Assembly (NCBI RefSeq): GCF_024169515.1
Contig: NZ_JAMKCQ010000001.1
Span: forward strand, 1,860,001 to 1,924,000
From: Erwinia aphidicola
GTDB taxonomy: Bacteria; Pseudomonadota; Gammaproteobacteria; Enterobacterales; Enterobacteriaceae
DNA: 64,000 nucleotides
Direction: 5' to 3'
The notes below the pieces were generated by a model. That model did no database searches, was not told where the DNA came from, and saw nothing but the letters and a program-made list of their open reading frames with translations. This document shows, piece after piece, positions 21,882 through 32,124 of the stretch; the stretch's first letter is position 1, and every line of letters begins with the position of its first letter. The translations under genes were made by a program, and so were the position numbers.

Positions 21882-22031
21882 GGGCTACCTTAATCAATTA
21901 AATTGGAAATGCCGAAATTCGGCTAATTATGCCCGAAGTTTGTCGCCATCACATAGAGATGGCACAACTTTCTCTGGGGGATATCGACATAATTCTAACG
22001 GTTATTGCCGCATTGCTCAATCTATACGCAA

Positions 22032-22071
22032 AGACATTTAGATGTCCAGATGTATTGACGTCTATACTCAC
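22032..22071. promoter_or_regulatory. MetJ operator, tandem met boxes (metJ/metB)
   Basis: Five contiguous octamers resemble the AGACGTCT consensus: AGACATTT, AGATGTCC, AGATGTAT, TGACGTCT, ATACTCAC. They lie between metJ and metB as in E. coli. Confidence 0.85.
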
Positions 22072-22122
22072 CCGCTTTACTCTATAACACTTCTCTTATT
22101 ATCCAGCAGGAACTTGTGCACC

Positions 22123-23283
22123 ATGACGCGTAAACAGGCAACCATCGCAGTACGCAGCGGTTTGAATGATGACGAGCAATATGGCTGCGTTGTCCCCCCG
22201 ATCCACCTTTCCAGCACCTATAACTTTACCGATTTCAACGAGCCGCGTGCGCATGACTACTCGCGGCGCGGCAACCCGACCCGCGATGTGGTGCAGCGTG
22301 CGCTGGCGGAGCTGGAAGGCGGTGCCGGGGCGGTGATGACCAATACCGGGATGTCGGCGATCCACCTGGTGTGTACCGTGTTCCTGAAGCCGGGTGACCT
22401 GCTGGTCGCTCCGCACGATTGCTACGGCGGCAGCTACCGCCTGTTCGACAGCCTGAGCAAGCGCGGCGCGTATCGCGTGAAGTTTGTCGACCAGGGTGAC
22501 GAAGCGGCGCTGCAGGCGGCGCTGGATGAGAAGCCAAAGCTGGTGCTGATTGAAAGCCCTAGCAACCCGCTGCTGCGCGTGGTGGATATTGCCGCTATCT
22601 GTCAGGCTGCCTCTGCGGCGGGCGCGATTAGCGTGGTGGATAACACCTTCCTCAGCCCGGCATTGCAGAGCCCGCTGGCGCTGGGTGCGGATCTGGTGAT
22701 CCACTCCTGTACCAAATACCTGAATGGCCACTCGGATGTGGTGGCAGGCGCGGTCATTGCGAAAGATCCGCAGCACGTGACCGAACTCGCCTGGTGGGCC
22801 AACAATATTGGCGTCACCGGAGCGGCTTTTGACAGCTATCTGCTGCTGCGCGGTCTGCGCACTCTGGCACCGCGCATGGCAGCCGCACAGCGTAATGCGC
22901 TGGCGATTGTTGATTATCTGAAGCAACAACCGCTGGTGAAAAAGTTGTATCATCCGTCACTGCCGGAAAATGCAGGCCATCAGTTTGCGGTACGTCAGCA
23001 AAAAGGTTTCGGCGCGATGTTAAGTTTTGAGTTTGACGGTGACGAAGCCACGCTGCGTCGTTTCCTGAAAGCGCTGGAATTATTTACCCTGGCGGAATCG
23101 CTGGGCGGCGTGGAAAGCTTGATTTCCCACACGGCTACCATGACCCATGCGGGCATGTCGGCAGAGGCGCGTGCGGCGGCAGGCATTTCCGAAACGCTGC
23201 TGCGTATCTCGGTGGGAATTGAAGATCACGAAGATTTAATCGCCGATCTGGATAATGCATTCCAGGTAGCGGCCAAGAGGTAA
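22123..23283 (+). CDS. metB: cystathionine gamma-synthase
   Basis: PLP enzyme that joins O-succinylhomoserine and cysteine to cystathionine in methionine synthesis. The 386-residue protein has the PLP lysine in SCTKYLNGHSDVV (K198), the substrate loop SRRGNPTRDVV and the C-terminal GVESLISHTATMTHAGM. I start at ATG 22123 (MTRKQATIAVRSG), matching E. coli. The frame is open to an earlier ATG at 22042 that lies inside the operator. metL follows after two bases, so the two are co-translated. Confidence 0.98.
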   Translation: MTRKQATIAVRSGLNDDEQYGCVVPPIHLSSTYNFTDFNEPRAHDYSRRGNPTRDVVQRALAELEGGAGAVMTNTGMSAIHLVCTVFLKPGDLLVAPHDCYGGSYRLFDSLSKRGAYRVKFVDQGDEAALQAALDEKPKLVLIESPSNPLLRVVDIAAICQAASAAGAISVVDNTFLSPALQSPLALGADLVIHSCTKYLNGHSDVVAGAVIAKDPQHVTELAWWANNIGVTGAAFDSYLLLRGLRTLAPRMAAAQRNALAIVDYLKQQPLVKKLYHPSLPENAGHQFAVRQQKGFGAMLSFEFDGDEATLRRFLKALELFTLAESLGGVESLISHTATMTHAGMSAEARAAAGISETLLRISVGIEDHEDLIADLDNAFQVAAKR

Positions 23284-23285
23284 GC

Positions 23286-25721
23286 ATGAGTTATTCAGCA
23301 GTGGCAGGGGCGTTGGGGACACGGCAGTTGCATAAATTTGGTGGCAGTAGTCTGGCCGATGCCAAATGCTACCAGCGCGTTGCCGGGATTATGGCGGAGT
23401 ACAGCCAGCCGGGCGACCTGATGGTGGTCTCGGCAGCGGGCAGCACCACTAATCAGCTGATCAGCTGGCTGAAGCTTAGCCAGAGCGACCGGTTATCTGC
23501 GCATCAGGTGCAGCAGGCGCTGCGTCGCTATCAGAGCGAACTGATTAGCAGCCTGCTGCCGCCCGAGACGGCTGCCCCGATGATTGCTGAATTTATTCAT
23601 GATCTGGAAAAACTGGCCGCGCTGCTGGACGGTCCCATCACCGAGGCGGTTTATGCTGAAGTGGTGGGGCACGGTGAGATCTGGTCGGCGCGCCTGATGG
23701 CTGCCGTCCTTGCCCGGCGTGATATCGACGCCAGCTGGCTGGATGCACGCCAGTTCCTGCGCGCTGAACGTGGCGCACAGCCGCAGGTGGATGAAGAGAA
23801 ATCCGCCCCGCTGCTGCAACAGCTGATGGCGCCACGCGCAGCGCAGCGCCTGGTCGTTACCGGATTTATCTGCGCCAATGACGCCGGAGAAACGGTGCTG
23901 TTGGGGCGCAACGGCAGTGACTACTCCGCCACGCAGATCGGTGCGCTGGCGGGCGTGTCGCGCGTCACCATCTGGAGCGATGTCGCCGGGGTTTACAGCG
24001 CGGACCCACGCAAAGTGAAAGATGCCTGCCTGCTGCCGCTGCTGCGCCTGGATGAAGCCAGCGAGCTGGCGCGCCTTGCTGCCCCGGTGCTGCACACCCG
24101 CACGCTGCAGCCGGTTTCCGGCAGCGATATCGATCTACAGCTGCGCTGCAGCTATACGCCAGACGAAGGCTCTACCCGCATTGAACGCGTGCTGGCTTCC
24201 GGCACCGGCGCACGTATTGTTACCAGCCACGATGATGTCTGCCTGATTGAGTTCCAGGTCCCGGCGCAGCATGATTTTGCCGCGATGCACAAAGAGATCG
24301 ACCATTTACTGAAGCGCGCGCAGATGCGCCCGCTGGCAACCGGCGTGCATCCTGACCGTAATCTGCTGCAGCTCTGCTACACCTCGGAAGTGGTGAACAG
24401 CGCGCTGACCCTGCTGGAGGATTCGGCGCTGCCGGGTCGTTTACAGCTGCGCGATGGCATGGCAATGGTGGCGATGGTCGGCGCAGGCGTCTGCCGTAAC
24501 CCGCTGCACAGCCACCGTTTCTGGCAGCAGATGAAAGATCAGCCGGTGGAGTTTATCTGCCAGTCGCAGGAGGGCATCAGCCTGGTGGCGGTGCTGCGCG
24601 TGGGGCCAACCGAACATCTGATCCGTGGTCTGCACCAGACGCTGTTCCGCGCTGAGAAGCAGATTGGCCTGGTGCTGTTTGGCAAAGGCAATATCGGTTC
24701 ACGCTGGCTGGAGCTGTTCGCGCGCGAGCAGAAGACCCTTTCTGCGCGCACCGGTTTTGAATATATCCTGGCCGGGGTGGTCGACAGCCGCCGCAGCCTG
24801 CTGAGCTATGACGGTCTGGATGCCAGCCGCGCGCTGGCGTTCTTCGAGGATGAAGCGGTTGAGCAGGATCAGGAATCGCTGTTCCTGTGGATGCGCGAGC
24901 ACCCGTTTGATGACCTGGTGGTGCTGGATGTGACCGCCAGCGAAACCCTTGCCGCGCAGTACCTCGATTTCGCCAGCTACGGTTTCCACGTGATTGGCGC
25001 GAACAAAGTGGCGGGGGCGGCAACCAGCGGCAGCTATCGCCAGATCCGTGATGCCTTCGCTAAAACCGGGCGTCACTGGCTGTATAACGCGACCGTCGGT
25101 GCCGGACTGCCGGTTAACCACACCGTGCGCGACCTGCGCGAAAGCGGCGACAGCATTCTGTCGATCAGCGGCGTCTTCTCCGGAACGCTCTCCTGGCTGT
25201 TTCTGCAGTTTGACGGCACCGTGCCGTTTACCGAGCTGGTGGATCAGGCCTGGCAGCAGGGGTTGACGGAACCCGATCCGCGCGTCGATCTCTCCGGCCA
25301 GGACGTGATGCGCAAGCTGGTGATCCTCGCGCGTGAAGCGGGCTATGACATCGAACCCGATCAGGTGCGCGTCGAGTCGCTGGTGCCTGCCAGCTATCAG
25401 TCCGGCTCGGTGGATGACTTCTTTGAGAATGCCGATGAGCTGAATGAGCAGATGGTGCAGCGCTTTGAAGCGGCGCAGGAGCTGGGGCTGGTGCTGCGCC
25501 ACGTGGCGCGTTTCGATGCCAACGGTAAAGCGCGTGTCGGCGTGGAAGCGGTGCGCCCCGATCATCCGCTGGCGGCGCTGCTGCCGTGCGATAACGTCTT
25601 CGCCATTGAGAGCCGCTGGTATCGCGATAATCCGCTGGTGATCCGCGGCCCGGGCGCCGGGCGCGATGTTACTGCCGGGGCAATCCAGTCTGACCTGAAT
25701 CGCCTGGCACAGCTGCTGTAA
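23286..25721 (+). CDS. metL: bifunctional aspartokinase II / homoserine dehydrogenase II
   Basis: Catalyses the first and third steps from aspartate to homoserine for methionine. Residues about 15-290 are the aspartokinase (HKFGGSSLADAK with K17, then VLLGRNGSDYSATQIGAL). A degenerate ACT-like middle follows. From about 460 comes the homoserine dehydrogenase (GLVLFGKGNIGSRWLELF for NADP, then NATVGAGLPVNHTVRDL). The 811 residues match E. coli MetL (810). It is in an operon with metB under MetJ control. Confidence 0.98.
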   Translation: MSYSAVAGALGTRQLHKFGGSSLADAKCYQRVAGIMAEYSQPGDLMVVSAAGSTTNQLISWLKLSQSDRLSAHQVQQALRRYQSELISSLLPPETAAPMIAEFIHDLEKLAALLDGPITEAVYAEVVGHGEIWSARLMAAVLARRDIDASWLDARQFLRAERGAQPQVDEEKSAPLLQQLMAPRAAQRLVVTGFICANDAGETVLLGRNGSDYSATQIGALAGVSRVTIWSDVAGVYSADPRKVKDACLLPLLRLDEASELARLAAPVLHTRTLQPVSGSDIDLQLRCSYTPDEGSTRIERVLASGTGARIVTSHDDVCLIEFQVPAQHDFAAMHKEIDHLLKRAQMRPLATGVHPDRNLLQLCYTSEVVNSALTLLEDSALPGRLQLRDGMAMVAMVGAGVCRNPLHSHRFWQQMKDQPVEFICQSQEGISLVAVLRVGPTEHLIRGLHQTLFRAEKQIGLVLFGKGNIGSRWLELFAREQKTLSARTGFEYILAGVVDSRRSLLSYDGLDASRALAFFEDEAVEQDQESLFLWMREHPFDDLVVLDVTASETLAAQYLDFASYGFHVIGANKVAGAATSGSYRQIRDAFAKTGRHWLYNATVGAGLPVNHTVRDLRESGDSILSISGVFSGTLSWLFLQFDGTVPFTELVDQAWQQGLTEPDPRVDLSGQDVMRKLVILAREAGYDIEPDQVRVESLVPASYQSGSVDDFFENADELNEQMVQRFEAAQELGLVLRHVARFDANGKARVGVEAVRPDHPLAALLPCDNVFAIESRWYRDNPLVIRGPGAGRDVTAGAIQSDLNRLAQLL

Positions 25722-25730
25722 TCCCTTCCT

Positions 25731-25836
25731 GATTTGGGCCAGGCATGCCTGGCCCCTACACCATCTCTGCTGATTTGGGCCAGACATGCCAGGCACCTAC
25801 ACCTTCTCTGCATGCCTGGCCCCTGCACAATCTCTG
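25731..25836. repeat. tandem REP-like units between metL and metF
   Basis: GGGCCAGGCATGCCTGGCCC followed by CTACACC recurs 41 bases later as GGGCCAGACATGCCAGGCAC-CTACACC. A third, truncated copy ends TGGCCCCTGCAC. All have the CTAC at the same side of the stem (direct tandem), unlike the inverted doublets elsewhere in the window. Confidence 0.75.
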
Positions 25837-25921
25837 TATGAATTTCCCTCACCTTTATTGCGTATCTGTCAGCGCAGGTCGTGATTTTTCTGTTGACTGA
25901 CCAGGCAAATTCCGTCATTTT

Positions 25922-25953
25922 GAATGTCTGGACGTCTAAACGGATAGACGTGT
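25922..25953. promoter_or_regulatory. MetJ operator of metF
   Basis: Four tandem octamers, GAATGTCT, GGACGTCT, AAACGGAT, AGACGTGT, precede metF by about 45 bases. Two match the met box at six or seven of eight positions. Confidence 0.8.
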
Positions 25954-25991
25954 GACGGCGAAGAAATAAGCCAAAGCGATCGATGAGGTAA

Positions 25992-26900
<909 letters not shown>

Positions 26901-26915
26901 GGTTTAAACGTTTCA

Positions 26916-26983
26916 GGGCGGACCGAAAAAGAAGGTCCGCCCCTACGGTTTTGTAGGGGCCGATCATTTTTTCCGATCGGCCC
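26916..26983. repeat. REP/BIME-like doublet after metF
   Basis: Stem GGGCGGACC/GGTCCGCCC is followed by CTAC; then GTAG precedes the stem GGGCCGATC/GATCGGCCC. The layout matches the other inverted doublets in the window but the inner stem bases are different. The right-hand stem is the seed of the 52-bp array that follows. Confidence 0.75.
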
Positions 26984-27143
26984 GTGCCGACGATTTCCAC
27001 AGGTCGTGATGACGATCATTTTTTCCGATCGGCCCGTGCCGACGATTTCCACAGGTCGTGATGACGATCATTTTTTCCGATCGGCCCGTGCCGATGATTT
27101 CCACCGGCCACGATGACGATGATTTTTTTCGATCGGCCCGCGT
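26961..27143. repeat. 52-bp tandem repeat array (about 3.5 copies)
   Basis: Units begin CGATCATTTTTTCCGATCGG at 26961, 27013, 27065 and, diverged (CGATGATTTTTTTCGATCGG), at 27117. The spacing is exactly 52 bases. Copies one and two are almost identical; copies three and four carry point changes. Each unit holds the GATC..GATC inverted repeat and a T run, so the array could act as serial terminators between convergent metF and ppc. No protein-coding role is likely. Confidence 0.85.
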
Positions 27144-27150
27144 TACCGGA

Positions 27151-29802
27151 TTAACCGGTATTGCGCATCCCCGCCGCCACCCCGGCGATAGTGACCATCA
27201 GCGCCTGCTCGACGCGGGCATCCGGCTCGCCGCCTTCTGCTTCCTGCTGGCGTGAACGGTGCAGCAGCTCTGCCTGCAGCACGTTCAGCGGGTCGGTATA
27301 GACGTTACGCAGCGCAATCGACTCGGCAATCCACGGCTGGTCGGCCATCAGATGCGAGTCATTGGCGATGGTCAGCACCGCTTTAATATCGGAATCCAGC
27401 TGGTCGCGCAGCTGTTTACCCAGCGACCACAGGGATTTGTCGACCAGGCGCTGATCGTAATATTCCGCCAGCCACAGGTCAGCCTTCGAGAACACCATTT
27501 CCAGCATCCCGAGGCGAGTAGAGAAGAACGGCCAGTCGCGACACATGGCTTCCAGCGTTGCCTGGTGGCCATCTTCCATTGCTTTCTGCAGGCCGGCACC
27601 GGCACCCAGCCAGGCGGGCAGCATCAGGCGGTTCTGCGTCCAGGCGAAGATCCACGGGATAGCACGCAGCGACTCGACGCCGCCGGTCGGACGGCGCTTG
27701 GCAGGGCGTGAACCCAGCGGCAGCTTGGCCAGCTCCAGCTCCGGCGTTGCCGAGCGGAAGTACGGCACGAAGTCCGCATGCTCGCGCACGTAGCCGCGGT
27801 ACATGTTGCAGGAGACATCGGACAGCTGGTCCATGATCTCGCGCCACTCCGCTTTTGGCTCCGGCGGCGGCAGCAGGTTGGCTTCGAGGATCGCCCCGGT
27901 GTAGAGCGACAGGCTGCTGATGGTCACTTCCGGCAGGCCGTACTTAAAGCGGATCATCTCGCCCTGCTCGGTGACGCGCAGGCCGCCCTTCAGGCTGCCC
28001 GGAGGCTGTGACAGCAGCGCGGCGTGTGCCGGTGCGCCGCCACGGCCGATAGAACCGCCGCGCCCGTGGAACAGCGTCAGGGTGATACCGGCCTTCTCGC
28101 AGGTTTTGATCAGCGCATCCTGAGCCTGATACTGCGCCCAGCTGGCTGCCATCACCCCGGCATCTTTCGCCGAGTCGGAATAGCCAATCATCACCATCTG
28201 TTTGCCCTGAATCAGGCCGCGATACCAGTCGATATTCAGCAGCTGGCTCATCACGTCGTTGGCGTTGTTCAGGTCATCGAGGGTTTCAAACAGCGGCGCT
28301 ACCGGCATCGCGTAATTTATCCCGGACTCTTTCAGCAGCAGGTGAACCGCCAGCACGTCCGACGGCGTTTTCGCCATGGAGATCACGTAGGCCGCGATCG
28401 AGCCTTTTGGCACTTCTGCCGCCACGCGGCAGGTTTCCAGCACCTCTTTGGTGTCGGCGCTTGGCTCCCACTGGCGCGGCAGCAGCGGACGTTTAGAGCT
28501 TAGCTCGCGGATCAGGAAGGCCTGTTTGTCGGCTTCTGACCAGCTCTCATAATCACCAAGGCCAAGGTAGCGGGTAATTTCGGCAATGGCTTCGGTGTGG
28601 CGGGTGCTCTCCTGACGGATATCGATACGCACCAGCGGTACGCCGAAGCACTTCACGCGGCGCAGGGTATCGAGCAGCTGGCCGTTGGCGATAATGCCCA
28701 TGCCACAGGCTTGCAGTGACTGATAGCAGGTATAGAGCGGGTCCCACAGCTGGTCGTTGGAGATCAGCAGGTTGGCCGGGCGCGGCAGGCGCTCGCCCTT
28801 CAGACGGCGCTCCAGATAGGCCTGGGTGCTCATCAGCTGGCCGCGCAGGTTTTTCATGATCTCGCGGTACGGCTCCAGCGCTTCCGGGTTGCCGCACAGC
28901 TCGCGCACTTCTGGCGTACATTCCGACATCGACAGCTCAGAGACCAGCACGGCGATATCACGCAGGAACAGATCGGTGGCTTTCCAGCGGCTGAGCTGCA
29001 GCACATGGCGGGTTATGTCGGCGGTGACGTTCGGGTTGCCGTCACGGTCGCCGCCCATCCACGAGGTGAACTGTACCGGGACAAAATCGACCGGCAGCTG
29101 ATAGCCAAAGGACTCTTCAACCTGCTCGTTCAGCTCGCGCAGGAAGTTAGGCACCCCTTCCCACAGGCTGTTTTCAACCACAGCAAAGCCCCATTTGGCT
29201 TCATCAATCGGGGAAGGGCGGTATTTGCGAATTTCATCGGTGTGCCAGGCCTGGGCGACCAGCTGGCGCAGGCGGCGCATGATCTGCCCACGGTCATAGT
29301 CGGACAGGTCGTTGTGATCCAACTGCTTAAGGCAGCTGTTCACTTCCACCAGTTTGTGGATCAGGGTACGGCGGGTAATTTCAGTCGGGTGCGCGGTAAG
29401 AACAAGTTCCAGCGACAGGGATTCAATGGCCTCACGAACGGCGGCTTCGGTCAGGTCCGGCTGCTGCTTCAGGCGTTCAAAGGTGTTCGCCAGCAGCTCT
29501 GTCTGATTCGGGCCTTCGCCCTTTGGTGAAATGGTGTGGTACTGCTCGGCCACGTTGGTCAGATTGAGGAACTGACTGAACGCGCGGGCGACCGGCAGCA
29601 GTTCATCGTTGGACAAATTTTGCAGCGTGGTCAGCAGTTCCTGACGGTGGGCATCATTTCCCGCACGTGATGACTTGGAGAGCTTACGGATTGTTTCAAC
29701 CCGATCGAGAATGTTCTCTCCCAGAGCATCCTTAATTGTATCCCCGAGCAGTTTGCCGAGCATACTGACATTACTTCGCATTGCGGAATATTGTTCGTTC
29801 AT
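27151..29802 (-). CDS. ppc: phosphoenolpyruvate carboxylase
   Basis: Anaplerotic enzyme carboxylating PEP to oxaloacetate. The 883-residue protein has the catalytic histidine in VLTAHPTE (H138), the glycine-rich [19 protein letters not shown] loop and the C-terminal end [10 protein letters not shown] with the Asn-Thr-Gly carboxylate used in allosteric and catalytic function. Length equals E. coli Ppc. The start ATG 29802 gives [16 protein letters not shown]. Neighbour argE lies upstream on the same strand, as in E. coli. Confidence 0.99.
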   Translation of the reverse strand: MNEQYSAMRSNVSMLGKLLGDTIKDALGENILDRVETIRKLSKSSRAGNDAHRQELLTTLQNLSNDELLPVARAFSQFLNLTNVAEQYHTISPKGEGPNQTELLANTFERLKQQPDLTEAAVREAIESLSLELVLTAHPTEITRRTLIHKLVEVNSCLKQLDHNDLSDYDRGQIMRRLRQLVAQAWHTDEIRKYRPSPIDEAKWGFAVVENSLWEGVPNFLRELNEQVEESFGYQLPVDFVPVQFTSWMGGDRDGNPNVTADITRHVLQLSRWKATDLFLRDIAVLVSELSMSECTPEVRELCGNPEALEPYREIMKNLRGQLMSTQAYLERRLKGERLPRPANLLISNDQLWDPLYTCYQSLQACGMGIIANGQLLDTLRRVKCFGVPLVRIDIRQESTRHTEAIAEITRYLGLGDYESWSEADKQAFLIRELSSKRPLLPRQWEPSADTKEVLETCRVAAEVPKGSIAAYVISMAKTPSDVLAVHLLLKESGINYAMPVAPLFETLDDLNNANDVMSQLLNIDWYRGLIQGKQMVMIGYSDSAKDAGVMAASWAQYQAQDALIKTCEKAGITLTLFHGRGGSIGRGGAPAHAALLSQPPGSLKGGLRVTEQGEMIRFKYGLPEVTISSLSLYTGAILEANLLPPPEPKAEWREIMDQLSDVSCNMYRGYVREHADFVPYFRSATPELELAKLPLGSRPAKRRPTGGVESLRAIPWIFAWTQNRLMLPAWLGAGAGLQKAMEDGHQATLEAMCRDWPFFSTRLGMLEMVFSKADLWLAEYYDQRLVDKSLWSLGKQLRDQLDSDIKAVLTIANDSHLMADQPWIAESIALRNVYTDPLNVLQAELLHRSRQQEAEGGEPDARVEQALMVTIAGVAAGMRNTG

Positions 29803-30002
29803 ATGACCCCTGACACCCTTCTTGTATTTGTTACTTTATTTCACCCTTATGGGCATAACGCAGCCTTTTATCTAGCCACGTTAAGAACCATTCGTCAATT
29901 GACTTAAATCTGCCCCATTGTGGTGCTAACTTGCGGGAATTTATGAAATTTAATGGCGACGGAGTGAGATAAGTTATTCTTATCATCCCGAATAATTGAA
30001 AT

Positions 30003-30042
30003 CAGGGGCAAACGGCTGTTTTCACAGTCAATTGCCCCGATT
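30003..30042 (-). other. hairpin downstream of argE
   Basis: Arms CGGGGCAA and TTGCCCC-like sequence enclose an inner CTGT-GAAA-ACAG stem just past the argE stop in the ppc-argE gap. No strong T run follows, so it is a probable 3' end rather than a proven terminator. The rest of the 245-base gap holds the ppc promoter; I see no gene. Confidence 0.4.
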
Positions 30043-30047
30043 TTCAC

Positions 30048-31199
30048 TTAGTGATAGCAAAAATGATGCACCACCTGGGCGATCAGTTCGCGAGTCGGCT
30101 TAATAAATGCGGTATCGATAAATTCATCCGGCTGGTGTGCCTGATTGATCGATCCCGGGCCTAAAACCAGCGTCGGGCAGATTTCCTGAATAAACGGTGC
30201 TTCGGTGCAGTAGTTCACCACTTCGGTTTCGGTCCCCAGCAGTTTCTCCACCACCTGCACCAGCTGGTGCTCACGCGGGCATTCGTAGCCCGGGATTGGC
30301 GGGTGCAGTTCACCCACGGTCAGTCGACCCGGCCAGCGCGCACTGACCGGGGCCAGCGCGTCATTCAGCAGCTCATCGAGATCGCTTAACGTCAGCCCCG
30401 GCAGCGGGCGGATATCCATATGCAGCTCGCAGCAGGCGCAGATACGGTTGGCCGCATCACCGCCGCTGATGTGGCCGAAGTTCATGGTCGGATAAGGAAT
30501 GGCGAAGCCGTCGTGGTGGAAGCGTGTCTTCAGCGTGTTGCGCAGCGCCATCAGCTGGGTGATTGACTCATGCATCAGCTCAATGGCATTGACGCCGCGC
30601 CCCGGATCGCTGGAGTGGCCGGACTGGCCCTGAATGCGGATCACGTTAGACAGATGGCCTTTGTGCGCCCGCACCGGTTTCAGCGAGGTAGGCTCACCGA
30701 TTATCGCGCAGTCCGGGCGTAGCGTGGTGGATTCAGAAAAGAATTTCGCCCCGGCCATGGTGGTCTCTTCATCGGCGGTGGCGAGGATATACAGCGGCTT
30801 TTTCAGCGCTGACACGTCAATATCACGCAGGGTGTCTAAAATAAAGGCGAAGAAACCTTTCATGTCGGCGGTGCCGAGGCCGTAAAGCTTGTTGTCGTGC
30901 TCGGTCAGAGTGAACGGGTCGCGCGTCCAGCGGCCATCGTCAAACGGCACCGTGTCGGTGTGACCGGCCAACAGCAGGCCACCTGCGCCTTCGCCGCTCT
31001 TCGCCAGCATATTGAATTTGTTGCGCGTGCCGGGCACCGGCTGCACTTCCACGCTGAAGCCCAGATCGCGGAACCAGCCGGCCAGCAAACTGATTAAAGT
31101 TTCATTACTCTGGTCGAGCGCGCTGTCGGTGGCGCTGATTGATGGCGTTGCAATCAGTTGGCGGTAAATCTCAATAAAAGGGGGTAATTTTGTCTTCAC
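30048..31199 (-). CDS. argE: acetylornithine deacetylase
   Basis: Zinc M20-family hydrolase releasing ornithine from N-acetylornithine in linear arginine synthesis. The 383-residue product has H80 and D82 in [14 protein letters not shown], the catalytic EE in [14 protein letters not shown] and [17 protein letters not shown] in the dimerisation domain. I start at GTG 31199 (AAGGA nine bases upstream), which gives exactly the E. coli length and start context. An ATG at 31238 would add 13 residues and overlap the ArgR boxes. Divergent from argB across an ArgR operator. Confidence 0.96.
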   Translation of the reverse strand: MKTKLPPFIEIYRQLIATPSISATDSALDQSNETLISLLAGWFRDLGFSVEVQPVPGTRNKFNMLAKSGEGAGGLLLAGHTDTVPFDDGRWTRDPFTLTEHDNKLYGLGTADMKGFFAFILDTLRDIDVSALKKPLYILATADEETTMAGAKFFSESTTLRPDCAIIGEPTSLKPVRAHKGHLSNVIRIQGQSGHSSDPGRGVNAIELMHESITQLMALRNTLKTRFHHDGFAIPYPTMNFGHISGGDAANRICACCELHMDIRPLPGLTLSDLDELLNDALAPVSARWPGRLTVGELHPPIPGYECPREHQLVQVVEKLLGTETEVVNYCTEAPFIQEICPTLVLGPGSINQAHQPDEFIDTAFIKPTRELIAQVVHHFCYH

Positions 31200-31225
31200 T
31201 GTTGACAGTCCTTGGGTTAGGATAG

Positions 31226-31264
31226 TATCAATATTCATGCACTAATAGTGAATAAAAATACAAT
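31226..31264. promoter_or_regulatory. ArgR operator, two tandem ARG boxes
   Basis: TATCAATATTCATGCACT (31226-31243) and AGTGAATAAAAATACAAT (31247-31264) each fit WNTGAATWWWWATTCANW with a few mismatches. They are separated by exactly 3 bases, the canonical ArgR hexamer arrangement. The operator lies between divergent argE and argB. Confidence 0.82.
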
Positions 31265-31321
31265 ATCAGCGACCAGATGGAAACCGATAATTCTATCTAT
31301 CACAGAGAGCGAGTTGAGTTG

Positions 31322-32098
31322 ATGACCAATCCGTTAATTATCAAGTTAGGCGGTGTGCTGCTGGACAGCGAAGAGGCGCTTGAGCGTCTGTTTACTGCAC
31401 TGGTTAGCTACCGTACCACGCATCAGCGACCGCTGCTGATCGTTCACGGTGGCGGCTGCCTGGTCGATGAACTGATGAGCAAGCTGGCGCTGCCGGTGAA
31501 GAAGAAAAACGGTTTGCGCGTCACTCCCGCCGATCAGATCGACATTATCACCGGGGCGCTGGCGGGTACAGCGAACAAAACCCTGCTGGCCTGGTCGAAA
31601 AAACATGGCATTGATGCTGTTGGCCTGTGTCTCGGCGACGGCGGCAGTGTTGAGGTGGCACAGTTTGATGATGAACTGGGTCACGTGGGGCTGGCAACGC
31701 CGGGTTCCCCACGCCTGATTACTACGCTGCTGGGCGCGGGCTATCTGCCCGTGGTCAGCTCAATCGGCATCACCGCTGATGGCCTGCTGATGAACGTCAA
31801 CGCTGACCAGGCGGCGACGGCACTGGCCGCGACGCTGGGTGCCGATCTGGTCCTGCTCTCGGACGTTAGCGGTATTCTCGATGCTAACAAGCAGCGCATC
31901 GAAGAGATGACGGCGGAAAAAGCCGGGCAGCTGATCGCTGACGGGGTGATTACCGACGGTATGATCGTTAAAGTAAATGCCGCACTGGAAGCCGCCCGTA
32001 CTCTGGGCCGCCCGGTGGATATCGCCAGCTGGCGCCATGCCGAACAGCTGCCGACCCTATTTAACGGCGTGTCCATCGGCACCCGTATCCTCGCTTAA
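31322..32098 (+). CDS. argB: acetylglutamate kinase
   Basis: Phosphorylates N-acetylglutamate, the second arginine step. The 258-residue amino-acid kinase opens [20 protein letters not shown], with [14 protein letters not shown], GNxNADQAAT-like [26 protein letters not shown], and [10 protein letters not shown] start at ATG 31322, the E. coli-equivalent position. The frame remains open to 31277 but the extra 15 residues have no homology. It is the first gene of the rightward operon: argC, which precedes it in E. coli, is absent. Only 57 bases separate the ArgR box from its start. Confidence 0.97.
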   Translation: MTNPLIIKLGGVLLDSEEALERLFTALVSYRTTHQRPLLIVHGGGCLVDELMSKLALPVKKKNGLRVTPADQIDIITGALAGTANKTLLAWSKKHGIDAVGLCLGDGGSVEVAQFDDELGHVGLATPGSPRLITTLLGAGYLPVVSSIGITADGLLMNVNADQAATALAATLGADLVLLSDVSGILDANKQRIEEMTAEKAGQLIADGVITDGMIVKVNAALEAARTLGRPVDIASWRHAEQLPTLFNGVSIGTRILA

Positions 32099-32124
32099 AC
32101 AGAAACGTTTTCAAGGAAAAGACA

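Noticed and set aside
24699..25796. Long reverse-strand open frame (365 codons) opposite metL
   Set aside because: It is fully antisense to a conserved gene; GC-rich codon use leaves few stops in this frame. The translation is rich in His, Arg and Gln with no recognisable domain.
25731..25836. CRISPR-like array between metL and metF
   Set aside because: Only two and a half units, near-identical 'spacers', palindromic REP-like structure and no cas genes.
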